NCBI GenBank assembly: GCA_017958015.1
Contig: JAGDDM010000114.1
Span: 1-10,515 of the forward strand
Direction of reading: 5' to 3'
Origin: Abditibacteriota bacterium
Lineage (GTDB): Bacteria > Armatimonadota > UBA5829
DNA: 10,515 nucleotides
Shown: positions 1-6,623 of the stretch, piece after piece
Layout of the letters: each line of letters starts with the position of its first letter
How positions within the stretch are numbered: the first letter of the stretch is position 1
Notes under the pieces: model-generated
Database searches by the model: none
What the model was told of the DNA's origin: nothing
The model's input: the letters and a program-made list of their open reading frames with translations, nothing else
Program-made: the position numbers and the translations under genes

Positions 1-5
1 CACTC

Positions 6-33
6 TTGACATTTGCGGAAATTGTGTTATCAT
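6..33 (+). promoter_or_regulatory. sigma-70-type promoter of the hdr-flx operon
   Basis: A perfect -35 box TTGACA (6-11) is followed after 16 bp by TATCAT (28-33), a good -10 box. Transcription would start near position 40, giving a leader of about 29 nt before the hdrC ATG at 69. The -10 box overlaps a small inverted repeat, TTAT-C-ATAA (27-35), too short to call an operator. This is the only promoter-like sequence seen ahead of the operon. Sequence upstream of position 1 is not available, so activator sites cannot be judged. Confidence 0.7.
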
Positions 34-68
34 AAAATTAGGTGGTTGTTGGCCGCCGGAGACAAAAT

Positions 69-629
69 ATGGAAAAAGAAACCGTTATAAAAATCGAAAA
101 AGGTTATTCCTCCTTTGCGGAGGAAATAAAAAAGGACTACGGCGTGTTCGTGGCGGATTGCTACCAGTGCGGCAAGTGCACCGCGGGTTGTCCCGTGGCC
201 TGTGAGGCGGACGTGTCTCCCTCTCAGGCGGTGCGCATGGTTCAGCTGGGTATGCGGGAGGACTTATTAAAGGCGAAGTCCGTTTGGCTTTGTACCGGCT
301 GCGAGACCTGCGCCACCCGGTGTCCCAACGGGGTGTCACCCGCCAAGATTTTCGACGCCTGCAGACAGATAGGCGTCAAAGAGGACGTGCCCGCTTCCGT
401 GCCGGAGACGAAGATCATGCACGAGGAAATCCTGCGGCAGGTGTCCTGGTACGGCCGCACCCACGAGCTGGGCATGGAGATGCTCTACAAGTTCCGCACG
501 AAGCACTTCAAGGACGACATGTTCCAAGGGCTGCGGATGATGCTGGGAGGCAAGATATCCATCCTCCCGGGCAGAATCAAACGCCCCAGCGAAGTGGCGA
601 AGCTGATTAAAAAGGAGAAAAGCGAATGA
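69..629 (+). CDS. hdrC: HdrC, heterodisulfide reductase iron-sulfur subunit C
   Basis: This 186-residue protein is a typical HdrC: a small cytoplasmic ferredoxin-like subunit with two 4Fe-4S clusters that relays electrons from HdrA to the active site in HdrB. Two classical CxxCxxCxxxCP motifs are visible: Cys31, 34, 37, 41 and Cys75, 78, 81, 85. The helical C-terminal third probably packs against HdrB. The ATG at 69 was chosen because GGAG (58-61) lies 7 nt upstream. A GTG at 42 is in frame, but it sits almost on the predicted transcription start and has no Shine-Dalgarno sequence. It is the first gene of the operon, and its TGA overlaps the hdrB ATG (ATGA). It contains adjacent TTA TTA codons (about 265-270), which are otherwise rare in this operon. 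Cys motifs and context make the family call firm. Confidence 0.94.
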   Translation: MEKETVIKIEKGYSSFAEEIKKDYGVFVADCYQCGKCTAGCPVACEADVSPSQAVRMVQLGMREDLLKAKSVWLCTGCETCATRCPNGVSPAKIFDACRQIGVKEDVPASVPETKIMHEEILRQVSWYGRTHELGMEMLYKFRTKHFKDDMFQGLRMMLGGKISILPGRIKRPSEVAKLIKKEKSE

Positions 630-1468
630 AATACGCCTATTATCCCGGTTGTTCGCTGGAATCCACCGGCAAAGAATACGATATTTCCGTGCGGGCGGCG
701 GCGGAGTCTCTGGGTCTCGAGCTTGTTGAGCTGGAGGATTGGAACTGTTGCGGCGCCACATCCGCCCACTCCCTGGATAATCACTTGGCCCTCACTCTCC
801 CGGCCCGGAATCTGGGCATAGCGGAGAAAACCGGTCTTGACGTCACCGCTCCCTGCGCCGCCTGCTACAACCGCATGAAAACCGCGGAAAAGGCCCTGAA
901 AGGGGACCCCAAGCTCCGGGCGGAAATCAATAAAGAAACCGGCAAGGACTACGAGGGCAACGCCGCGGTGTATTCTCTCCTTGAGGTGTTCGCCGGAGAT
1001 GAGATGAAAAAGCGCATAGCCGAGCGGGTGACGCTGAAACTTGAGGGTCTCAAGGTTGCCTGCTACTACGGCTGTCTGCTTACCCGTCCCGCCAAAGTCA
1101 CCGGGTACGACCGCTATGAGGATCCCCAAAACATGGACGAGATAATGAGCCTCATCGGCGCGGAGCCCGTGGACTGGTATTTCAAGACCGAGTGCTGCGG
1201 CGCCTCTTTCGGCGTGGCAAGAGCCTCCACCGTGGAGCGGCTCACGGCGAAGATTATCGAGGACGCGAGGGCCAACGGCGCGGACTGCGTTGTCACTGCC
1301 TGCCCCCTCTGCATGACGAACCTTGAGATGCGTCAGGGCGAGTTGAACATGCCTATCTTCTATTTCACCGAACTTTTGGCTCTGGCTCTGGGTTCCGAAG
1401 GTATTCAGAAATGTTTCGCGTCCCACCTTGTGGACGTCAATTCCGCCTTGGATAAGGTGATGAGATGA
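626..1468 (+). CDS. hdrB: HdrB, heterodisulfide reductase catalytic subunit B
   Basis: HdrB holds the disulfide-reducing site of HdrABC. The 280-residue product has two full CCG domains, which in this family bind noncubane 4Fe-4S clusters: Cys9-x31-Cys41-Cys42-x34-Cys77-x2-Cys80, and Cys150-x39-Cys190-Cys191-x34-Cys226-x2-Cys229. All ligands are present, so an active enzyme is expected. In methanogens the substrate is CoM-S-S-CoB. Bacteria with the Flx version are thought to use another disulfide, such as DsrC-type proteins or a small thiol, and nothing in the window identifies it. The ATG at 626 has AAAGGAG (611-617) 8 nt upstream and overlaps the hdrC stop. The stop in turn overlaps the next start (ATGA at 1465), so the three genes are translationally coupled. 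Confidence 0.95.
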   Translation: MKYAYYPGCSLESTGKEYDISVRAAAESLGLELVELEDWNCCGATSAHSLDNHLALTLPARNLGIAEKTGLDVTAPCAACYNRMKTAEKALKGDPKLRAEINKETGKDYEGNAAVYSLLEVFAGDEMKKRIAERVTLKLEGLKVACYYGCLLTRPAKVTGYDRYEDPQNMDEIMSLIGAEPVDWYFKTECCGASFGVARASTVERLTAKIIEDARANGADCVVTACPLCMTNLEMRQGELNMPIFYFTELLALALGSEGIQKCFASHLVDVNSALDKVMR

Positions 1469-1647
1469 CGCGGAAAGCGAAGTTCGCGTTAATGTTTGTT
1501 TTGTGCGCTTTGTTTTTGGGGTGCATGACGATTCGACCACTGGAGAGGGGTACCGAGTGGTACATCCCCATCAATATAATATGTTTTCTTTCGCTTGTGG
1601 GGGCTTTTCTCATAAGCCTCAACCTTGCGGGAAACGGTAAGAGGTAG
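1465..1647 (+). CDS. 60-residue two-helix membrane microprotein, unknown function
   Basis: I do not recognise a family. The product has a basic N-terminus (residues 2-6), a first hydrophobic segment at about 7-23, a short charged loop containing RPLERGTE (24-31), a second hydrophobic segment at about 32-54, and a basic tail ending in KR. By the positive-inside rule this is a hairpin with both ends in the cytoplasm. FLGC at 17-20 faintly resembles a lipobox, but it has F and L at -3 and -2, and a second helix follows. There is no histidine, so it cannot be a bis-His cytochrome like HdrE; Cys14, 20 and 40 are present. It overlaps hdrB by ATGA, has AAGGTG (1454-1459) upstream, and lies 3 nt before hdrA, so it is very likely translated. 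Codon use is more AT-rich than in its neighbours (TTA, three TTG, CGA, CCA). A membrane tether or assembly factor for the Hdr-Flx complex is inference only. Confidence 0.72.
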   Translation: MTRKAKFALMFVLCALFLGCMTIRPLERGTEWYIPINIICFLSLVGAFLISLNLAGNGKR

Positions 1648-1650
1648 TTT

Positions 1651-3627
1651 ATGGCGAGAATAGGTGTATTTGTCTGCCATTGCGGCACCAATATCGCTAA
1701 GTCGGTTGACGTTGAAAGAGTGGCGGAGGCGGCCAAGTCCTTCCCCCACGTAAAGTTTGCCGTTGACTACAAATATATGTGCTCCGAACCGGGGCAGAAT
1801 ATCATAAAAGAAGCGGTTAAAGAGCATAAGCTGGACAGAATAGTTGTGGCTTCATGCTCGCCGCGGCTCCATGAGCCCACTTTCCAAAAGTGCGCCGAGA
1901 GCGCCGGTCTCAACCCCTACATGGTGGAAATGGCCAACCTCCGGGAACAGTGCTCCTGGGTCCACGACAAGACCGAGGAGACAACGGAAAAGGCCATAGA
2001 CCTCGTGAAAATGGCGGTGGCGAAGGTTGCCAAGGACGCTCCCCTCACCCGGGGCGAGATTCCGGTAACCAAGCGGGCTCTTGTGATCGGCGGCGGCATC
2101 GCCGGTATAGAGGCGGCCCTCACCATCGCCGACTGCGGCTACGAGGTTGTTCTCGTGGAACGCACCCCCAGCATCGGCGGCCATATGGCCATGTACGACA
2201 AGACTTTCCCCACCCTTGACTGCTCCGCCTGTATTCTCACCCCCAAGATGGTCGACTGCGCCGCGGATCCCCGGATTGAGCTGCGGACCTACTCGGAAGT
2301 GGAGAAGGTGGAGGGCTTTGTGGGCAACTTCGACGTGACCATCCGCCAGCGGGCCAAGAGCGTGGACAAAACCAAATGCACCGGCTGCGGCGCCTGTCTG
2401 GAAAAATGTCCCTCCAAGGGTATTCCCTCGGAGTTCGACGCGGGCATGGGCACCCGGTGTTCCATATACAGACCCTTCCCCCAGGCGGTGCCCAACGTGC
2501 CGGTTATCGACCGGGAAACCTGCAAGATGTTCAAAGAGGGCAAGTGCGGCGTCTGCTCCAAGATTTGCCCCACCGGCGCCATCGACTACACTCAGGAAGA
2601 TGTTGTCACCACGGAGAAGTTCGGCGCCATAGTGGTTGCCACCGGCTTCGACCTCTGGGATCACAAACTCTGCGGCGAGTACGGCTACGGCAGATACCCG
2701 GACGTTATCACCTCCCTCCAGTACGAGCGGCTTATGAACGCCTCCGGACCCACCGGCGGCAAGATTAAACGCCCCTCCGACGGCAAGGAGCCCAAGAACA
2801 TAGTTTTTATCTGCTGCGTGGGCAGCCGGGACGCGGAGCACGGTTTCACCTACTGCTCCAAGGTCTGCTGTATGTACATCGCCAAGCAGGCAATCCTCAC
2901 CAAAGATAAGATTCACGACTCCGAGAGCCACGTGTTCTACATGGACATCCGCTCCAACGGTAAGGGCTACGAGGAGTTTATCGGCATGGCCACATGCAAC
3001 TGCGGCACCAACTACATGCGGGGCAGAGTGTCCAAACTCTATCCCAAGGGCGACAAGATTGTGGTGAAAGGCAACGACACCCTCATCGGCAAGCCCGTGG
3101 AGATTGAGGCGGATTTGGTTGTTCTCGCCACCGGTATGCAGCCGGTTCACGACTCCGTGGATTTGGCTCGGAAGCTGGGCGTCAGCACCGACAAATACGG
3201 CTGGCTCACGGAGGCCCACCCGAAACTGAAGCCGGTGAGTATGCTCACCGACGGCATATATCTGGCCGGCGCCTGCCGGTATCCCGCGGACATTCCGGAC
3301 ACGGTGGCTCAGGCCGCCGGCGCCGCGGGCAAAGTGGCGGGACTCTTCGCCAAGGACAGCATCAAGAGCGAGCCCATGATTGCCTACATCGACCAAAACT
3401 CCTGCGCCGCCTGCGGACTGTGCGTCTCCGTATGTCCCTTCGGAGCCATCGAGATTGAGGACGTGAAGGACAAGCGGGGCAACGTGATAAAGCAGGCCGC
3501 CCGCGTGAACGAAGGCGTTTGCAAGGGCTGCGGAACCTGCGCCGCCTCCTGCAGAAGTTTGTCGGCGCGGCTCCGGGGCTTCGAGGGCAGCCAGATTCTG
3601 AACGAGATTGAGGCGCTGGCGGAGTAG
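1651..3627 (+). CDS. hdrA: HdrA, FAD-containing electron-bifurcating heterodisulfide reductase subunit A
   Basis: HdrA is the central flavoprotein, where electrons from the Flx module are split between ferredoxin and HdrCB. The 658 residues are full length for the family. An N-terminal domain carries conserved cysteines (Cys9, 11, 44, 69). A thioredoxin-reductase-like FAD domain follows, with GGGIAG at 147-152 and the HdrA signature LDCSACIL at 189-196. An inserted ferredoxin domain has Cys243, 246, 249, 253 and a second group around Cys291-306. The FAD domain resumes with ICCVGSRD at 387-394 and CSKVCC at 402-407. The C-terminal ferredoxin domain has Cys585, 588, 591, 595 and Cys624, 627, 630, 634, the likely exit to ferredoxin. 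The last motif reads CRS instead of the usual CP. GAGG (1641-1644) lies 6 nt before the ATG, overlapping the end of the microprotein gene. The next gene starts 3 nt after the stop. Confidence 0.96.
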   Translation: MARIGVFVCHCGTNIAKSVDVERVAEAAKSFPHVKFAVDYKYMCSEPGQNIIKEAVKEHKLDRIVVASCSPRLHEPTFQKCAESAGLNPYMVEMANLREQCSWVHDKTEETTEKAIDLVKMAVAKVAKDAPLTRGEIPVTKRALVIGGGIAGIEAALTIADCGYEVVLVERTPSIGGHMAMYDKTFPTLDCSACILTPKMVDCAADPRIELRTYSEVEKVEGFVGNFDVTIRQRAKSVDKTKCTGCGACLEKCPSKGIPSEFDAGMGTRCSIYRPFPQAVPNVPVIDRETCKMFKEGKCGVCSKICPTGAIDYTQEDVVTTEKFGAIVVATGFDLWDHKLCGEYGYGRYPDVITSLQYERLMNASGPTGGKIKRPSDGKEPKNIVFICCVGSRDAEHGFTYCSKVCCMYIAKQAILTKDKIHDSESHVFYMDIRSNGKGYEEFIGMATCNCGTNYMRGRVSKLYPKGDKIVVKGNDTLIGKPVEIEADLVVLATGMQPVHDSVDLARKLGVSTDKYGWLTEAHPKLKPVSMLTDGIYLAGACRYPADIPDTVAQAAGAAGKVAGLFAKDSIKSEPMIAYIDQNSCAACGLCVSVCPFGAIEIEDVKDKRGNVIKQAARVNEGVCKGCGTCAASCRSLSARLRGFEGSQILNEIEALAE

Positions 3628-3630
3628 ACC

Positions 3631-5349
3631 ATGAAAAAGATTATACTTACCGTCGCGCTTATATCGATAGCGGCGTCCGCCATGTGCGCCGACCTCAAAG
3701 ACAGACAGTCCGACACCTGGGCCGCCACCGACGCTTTGGGGAGAGTTCTCCCCATGAGCGGCGAAGTGCGGGAGCGCCGTGACGACAAGTTTGTGGGAAT
3801 GTTCTATTTCCTGTGGCTGGGCCACCATTTCAACAACGCCATCGGCCCCCACGACGTGTCGAAAATCCTCAAAGAGGACCCGGATGCCATGAGCAAGCCG
3901 GACAGCCCTCTGTGGGGTCCCAAAAACGCCTTCCACTACTGGAGCGAGCCCTACTTCGGCTACTATTCCTCCATGGACAAGTGGGTCTACCGCAAGCACG
4001 CGGAAATGCTCACGGACCTTGGGGTGGACACCGTCATTTTCGATACCACCAACGGCTACACGTACACGGAAGAGTACATGACTCTCTGCGAGGTGTGGTC
4101 TCGGATGCGCAAGGAGGGCATGAACACTCCCTGCATCGCTTTCCTCACCCGGTTCGTGGGGGTTGTGGACGAAGTGAATAAGATCTGGGACGAGTTCTAC
4201 GGCAAGGGACTCTACAAGGAGCTGTGGTTCATGTGGAAGGGCAAGCCCCTGATTCTCACCAACGAACCGGAGCTGCCCCAAAAGTATAAAGATTTCTTCA
4301 CCGTCCGCTGCTGCGAACCCTCCTACTTTATCGGTCCCGCCCATGAGCGGGTTTGGGGCTGGCTTCAGGTCTATCCCCAGCACGAATTTGTGGGCGACGA
4401 CATGAATAAGTGCGAGGAGATGACCGTGGGCATCGGCCAGAACGGCGCCAACGGTCTCTGCTGCGCCTTCAGCGAGCCCGGCACCCACGGCAGAAGCTAC
4501 CACAACGGCGCCACGGACACCCGGCCCGGCGCGGTGAACTACGGCTACAACTTCGCCGAGCAGTGGGAAAGAGCCCTCAAGGTTGACCCGGACTTCGTCT
4601 TTATCACCGGCTGGAACGAGTGGATTGCCATGCGCCTCGATAGCTTCCCCAACAGCAAGGGTCCCGTTCAGTTCGTGGACTGCTACACCCAGGAAAAGAG
4701 CCGGGACATTGAGCCCATGAAGGGCGGCCACGGTGACAACTATTACTATCAGACAGCGGACTACATCCGCCGCTATAAGGGCGCCAGACCCGTCCCCGGC
4801 AAGAAGTTCGCCACCGTAAAGAAGATGGCCGACTGGGACAAGATTCCGGCGGAGTACTTCGACAGCATCGGCGACACCGCCCACCGGAACGAGAAGGGCG
4901 TCCAGCTGGCTCCCGTGTACGTGAACGAAACCGGCAGAAACGACTTCGAGTGCTGCAAGGTTGCCCACGACAAGAAGAACATCTACTTCTACGTGCAGAC
5001 AAAGGATGCCATCAAGGATATGGCCGACCCCGGCTCCATGGTGCTTCTTATCGACACCGACGGGGACATGACAAACGGCTTCCACGGCTACGACCTCATA
5101 GTGAACAGAACCTTTGAGGGCAAAAAGTGCGACCTGCGGGACGGCTCCGGCAAGGTTTTGGGGAAGGTTAAGTGCGAAGCCGCCGGCAATCGGTTCTTCG
5201 TGACCGTTCCCCGGAAGATTCCCGGCAAGAACAACGATTTTTCCCTTCGCTTCAAGTGGAGCGACAACATGCAAGACAAATCCGACGCCATGGATTTCAT
5301 ATCAAACGGCGACGCCGCCCCCAACGGCCGCTTCGCCTACGTGTACTGA
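3631..5349 (+). CDS. secreted GH71/99-like putative glycoside hydrolase with C-terminal CBM9-like domain
   Basis: The 572-residue product starts with a signal peptide: KK, a hydrophobic core to about residue 16, and cleavage after ASA (17) or CA (20). It should therefore be exported. Residues 55-385 look like the TIM-barrel proteins annotated GH71/GH99-like, with FVGMFYFLW early, HYWSEPYFGYY (102-112), VIFDTTNGYTY (135-145) and GWNEW (327-331); the last resembles the NEW motif of WbsX/GH99-type domains. Glu330 and Asp138 are plausible acidic active-site residues, unproven. Residues about 400-570 resemble a CBM9-type beta-sandwich (TGRNDFE, NIYFYVQT, LLIDTDGD, GYDLIVNR). Three vicinal Cys-Cys pairs (227-228, 277-278, 441-442) are odd for an exported enzyme. 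GGAG (3621-3624) inside the end of hdrA drives its start. No known role links it to Hdr-Flx. Codon use matches hdrA: neither has TTA, CTA or TCA over about 1,140 consecutive codons (1855-5274), so recent transfer is not indicated. The substrate is unknown. Confidence 0.72.
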   Translation: MKKIILTVALISIAASAMCADLKDRQSDTWAATDALGRVLPMSGEVRERRDDKFVGMFYFLWLGHHFNNAIGPHDVSKILKEDPDAMSKPDSPLWGPKNAFHYWSEPYFGYYSSMDKWVYRKHAEMLTDLGVDTVIFDTTNGYTYTEEYMTLCEVWSRMRKEGMNTPCIAFLTRFVGVVDEVNKIWDEFYGKGLYKELWFMWKGKPLILTNEPELPQKYKDFFTVRCCEPSYFIGPAHERVWGWLQVYPQHEFVGDDMNKCEEMTVGIGQNGANGLCCAFSEPGTHGRSYHNGATDTRPGAVNYGYNFAEQWERALKVDPDFVFITGWNEWIAMRLDSFPNSKGPVQFVDCYTQEKSRDIEPMKGGHGDNYYYQTADYIRRYKGARPVPGKKFATVKKMADWDKIPAEYFDSIGDTAHRNEKGVQLAPVYVNETGRNDFECCKVAHDKKNIYFYVQTKDAIKDMADPGSMVLLIDTDGDMTNGFHGYDLIVNRTFEGKKCDLRDGSGKVLGKVKCEAAGNRFFVTVPRKIPGKNNDFSLRFKWSDNMQDKSDAMDFISNGDAAPNGRFAYVY

Positions 5350-5358
5350 GTGTAAACA

Positions 5359-5769
5359 ATGAGCGAATACAATCCGAAAATACTCGCGGTGCTCTGTAAC
5401 TGGTGCAGTTACGCCGGCGCCGACCTGGCGGGATCTTCCCGAATGCACTACCCAACCAACGTGCGTATTCTTCGGGTGCCCTGCTCCGGCAGAGTGGATC
5501 CCATGTTTGTTTTGAAAGCTTTCAAAAGCGGTTTTGACGGCGTCATCGTTCTGGGGTGCCACCCGGGCGACTGCCACTACGCCAAGGGTAACTACTACAC
5601 CCGCCGGCGCATACCTCTTTTGAAAAACCTCCTTGCGAATCTCGGCGTGCCGGAGGAGCGGTTCCACTTCGAGTGGGTCTCCGCCTCCGAGGGCGCGAGA
5701 TTCGCGGAGCTTGTGACGGAATTTACGGCGGCCCTCAAAGAGCTGCCGCCCATGGGGAAAATGATATGA
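5359..5769 (+). CDS. flxD: FlxD, MvhD-like iron-sulfur electron-transfer protein
   Basis: This 136-residue protein belongs to the MvhD/FlxD family, which docks on HdrA and delivers electrons to it through a 2Fe-2S cluster. The family cysteines are in place: CNWC (13-16), PCSGR (Cys42) and GCHPGDCHY (Cys67, Cys72). The length is normal for a stand-alone MvhD. No hydrogenase genes (mvhA, mvhG) are nearby, while flxC, flxB and flxA follow directly, so FlxD is the better name. The start lies 9 nt after the GH-like gene, the loosest junction in the operon, with only a poor Shine-Dalgarno (GAG at 5348-5350). The stop overlaps the flxC start as ATGA. An 18-bp perfect palindrome lies inside the gene (5510-5527). 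The family call is firm; the Flx name rests on context. Confidence 0.93.
   Translation: MSEYNPKILAVLCNWCSYAGADLAGSSRMHYPTNVRILRVPCSGRVDPMFVLKAFKSGFDGVIVLGCHPGDCHYAKGNYYTRRRIPLLKNLLANLGVPEERFHFEWVSASEGARFAELVTEFTAALKELPPMGKMI
5510..5527. repeat. perfect 18-bp palindrome inside flxD
   Basis: TTTTGAAAG (5510-5518) is followed directly by its reverse complement CTTTCAAAA (5519-5527), with no spacer. It covers the codons for residues VLKAFK of FlxD. The codons used here (TTG, AAA, GCT, AAA) are less usual in this operon than CTC/CTG, AAG and GCC, so the symmetry is not forced by the normal codon preference. With no loop it is a poor RNA hairpin, but it has the form of a dimeric DNA-binding site. 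Function is unknown and chance is possible. Confidence 0.6.
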
Positions 5770-6623
5770 CGGACAAACTGAGAGAGGAAGCCAAAAGAGT
5801 CCTCCGGGAAGGCATCGCCGAGATGGTTATCGGCTGGGCCGAGGGCTCCGCGGAGTTCAAAACGACCCCCTTCTTCGCCTTTACGGAGGAGGACTGCGAC
5901 AGGCTCGTTTGGAACACCGCCTGCGTCAACAACCTTGCCAAGTACCTGACGGACTACCCCAAGGAAAAGAAGATTGCCCTCTGCGTGAAGCCCTGCGACA
6001 GCGCCAGCGTTAACGTGCTCATCGCCGAGAACAAGGTTCTGCGGGAGAATATCTACGTTATAGGCCTTGCCTGCGGCGGCGTCATCGACCCCATTAAGGC
6101 GGCGGACGCGGGGACATGCGAACTCTCCGACGCCACCGCCAAGTACGCCTGCCTCCACTGCGTTCACGACAAGCCGGAAGTGGCGGACATCGTCCTGGGC
6201 GAGGCGGAGCGGAAGCTCACGCCCGCCGGTGAGGACATGCCCCCCTTCGAGGAGCGGCGGAAGTATTGGGAAAAGGAGTTCGACAAGTGCGTCCGGTGCT
6301 ACGCCTGCCGCCAGGTCTGCCCCAACTGCTATTGCGAGCAGTGCTTCGCGGACAGAACGGACCCCAAGTGGACCTCCCGCAAGCCCACCGCCGGCGAGTC
6401 CTGGATGTTCCACGCGGTTCGGGTTATGCACATGGCCGGCCGCTGCGTGGGCTGCGGCGAGTGCGAGCGGGTATGTCCCAAGAGCATTCCGGTTGAGAAG
6501 CTTTCCCGGGAAATGGCGAAGTACGTGAAGGACATTTACGACTACACCGCCGGTATGGGGGAGAAGCCCCTTCTGGGAACATACAAAGACGAAGACTACG
6601 ACGCGGGGGTGCATGAGGAATGA
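5766..6623 (+). CDS. flxC: FlxC-like iron-sulfur protein with two 4Fe-4S motifs and extra cysteines
   Basis: This 285-residue cytoplasmic iron-sulfur protein is probably the FlxC subunit, carrying electrons between FlxB/FlxA and FlxD. The N-terminal 160 residues recall the beta-subunit domain of F420-hydrogenase/formate dehydrogenase-type proteins (CVKPCDSAS at 73-81, GLACGG at 100-105). The C-terminal half has two ferredoxin motifs, Cys175, 178, 181, 185 and Cys227, 230, 233, 237. There are 19 cysteines in all, including a dense run at 188, 190, 193 straight after the first motif and a group at 118, 129, 132, so more than two clusters or a zinc site are possible. The ATG at 5766 was chosen because it overlaps the flxD stop (ATGA), has GGGG (5754-5757) upstream, and begins the recognisable domain. 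An in-frame upstream extension to 5673 would lie inside flxD. The B/C assignment follows the mirror-image gene order of known flxABCD clusters. Confidence 0.86.
   Translation: MTDKLREEAKRVLREGIAEMVIGWAEGSAEFKTTPFFAFTEEDCDRLVWNTACVNNLAKYLTDYPKEKKIALCVKPCDSASVNVLIAENKVLRENIYVIGLACGGVIDPIKAADAGTCELSDATAKYACLHCVHDKPEVADIVLGEAERKLTPAGEDMPPFEERRKYWEKEFDKCVRCYACRQVCPNCYCEQCFADRTDPKWTSRKPTAGESWMFHAVRVMHMAGRCVGCGECERVCPKSIPVEKLSREMAKYVKDIYDYTAGMGEKPLLGTYKDEDYDAGVHEE

Noticed and set aside
27..35. Inverted repeat TTAT-C-ATAA at the operon promoter as an operator
   Set aside because: Four-base arms made of A and T are expected by chance in a promoter region.
22..41. Possible Rex (NADH-sensing) operator over the -10 box, suggested by TTGTGTTA
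   Set aside because: Only one half-site resembles TTGTGAAA; the other half (AAAATTAG) does not match TTTCACAA.
42..68. GTG at 42 as an upstream start for hdrC
   Set aside because: It lies about 2 nt from the predicted transcription start and has no Shine-Dalgarno, whereas ATG at 69 has GGAG at 7 nt.
485..1540. A minus-strand frame of 351 codons opposite hdrB
   Set aside because: It is a shadow of hdrB, with no domain signal, no promoter and no ribosome binding site.
1465..1647. Lipoprotein reading of the microprotein, with Cys20 as the lipidated residue
   Set aside because: The residues before Cys20 (F, L, G) are a poor lipobox and a second membrane helix follows, so a two-helix hairpin fits better.
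1852..5274. An open frame of 1,140 codons on the minus strand, antisense to most of hdrA and the GH-like gene
   Set aside because: Its codons are exactly in register with the plus-strand codons, so it stays open simply because TTA, CTA and TCA are avoided there. hdrA and the next gene also happen to share a frame. It shows no recognisable domain and no start signals.
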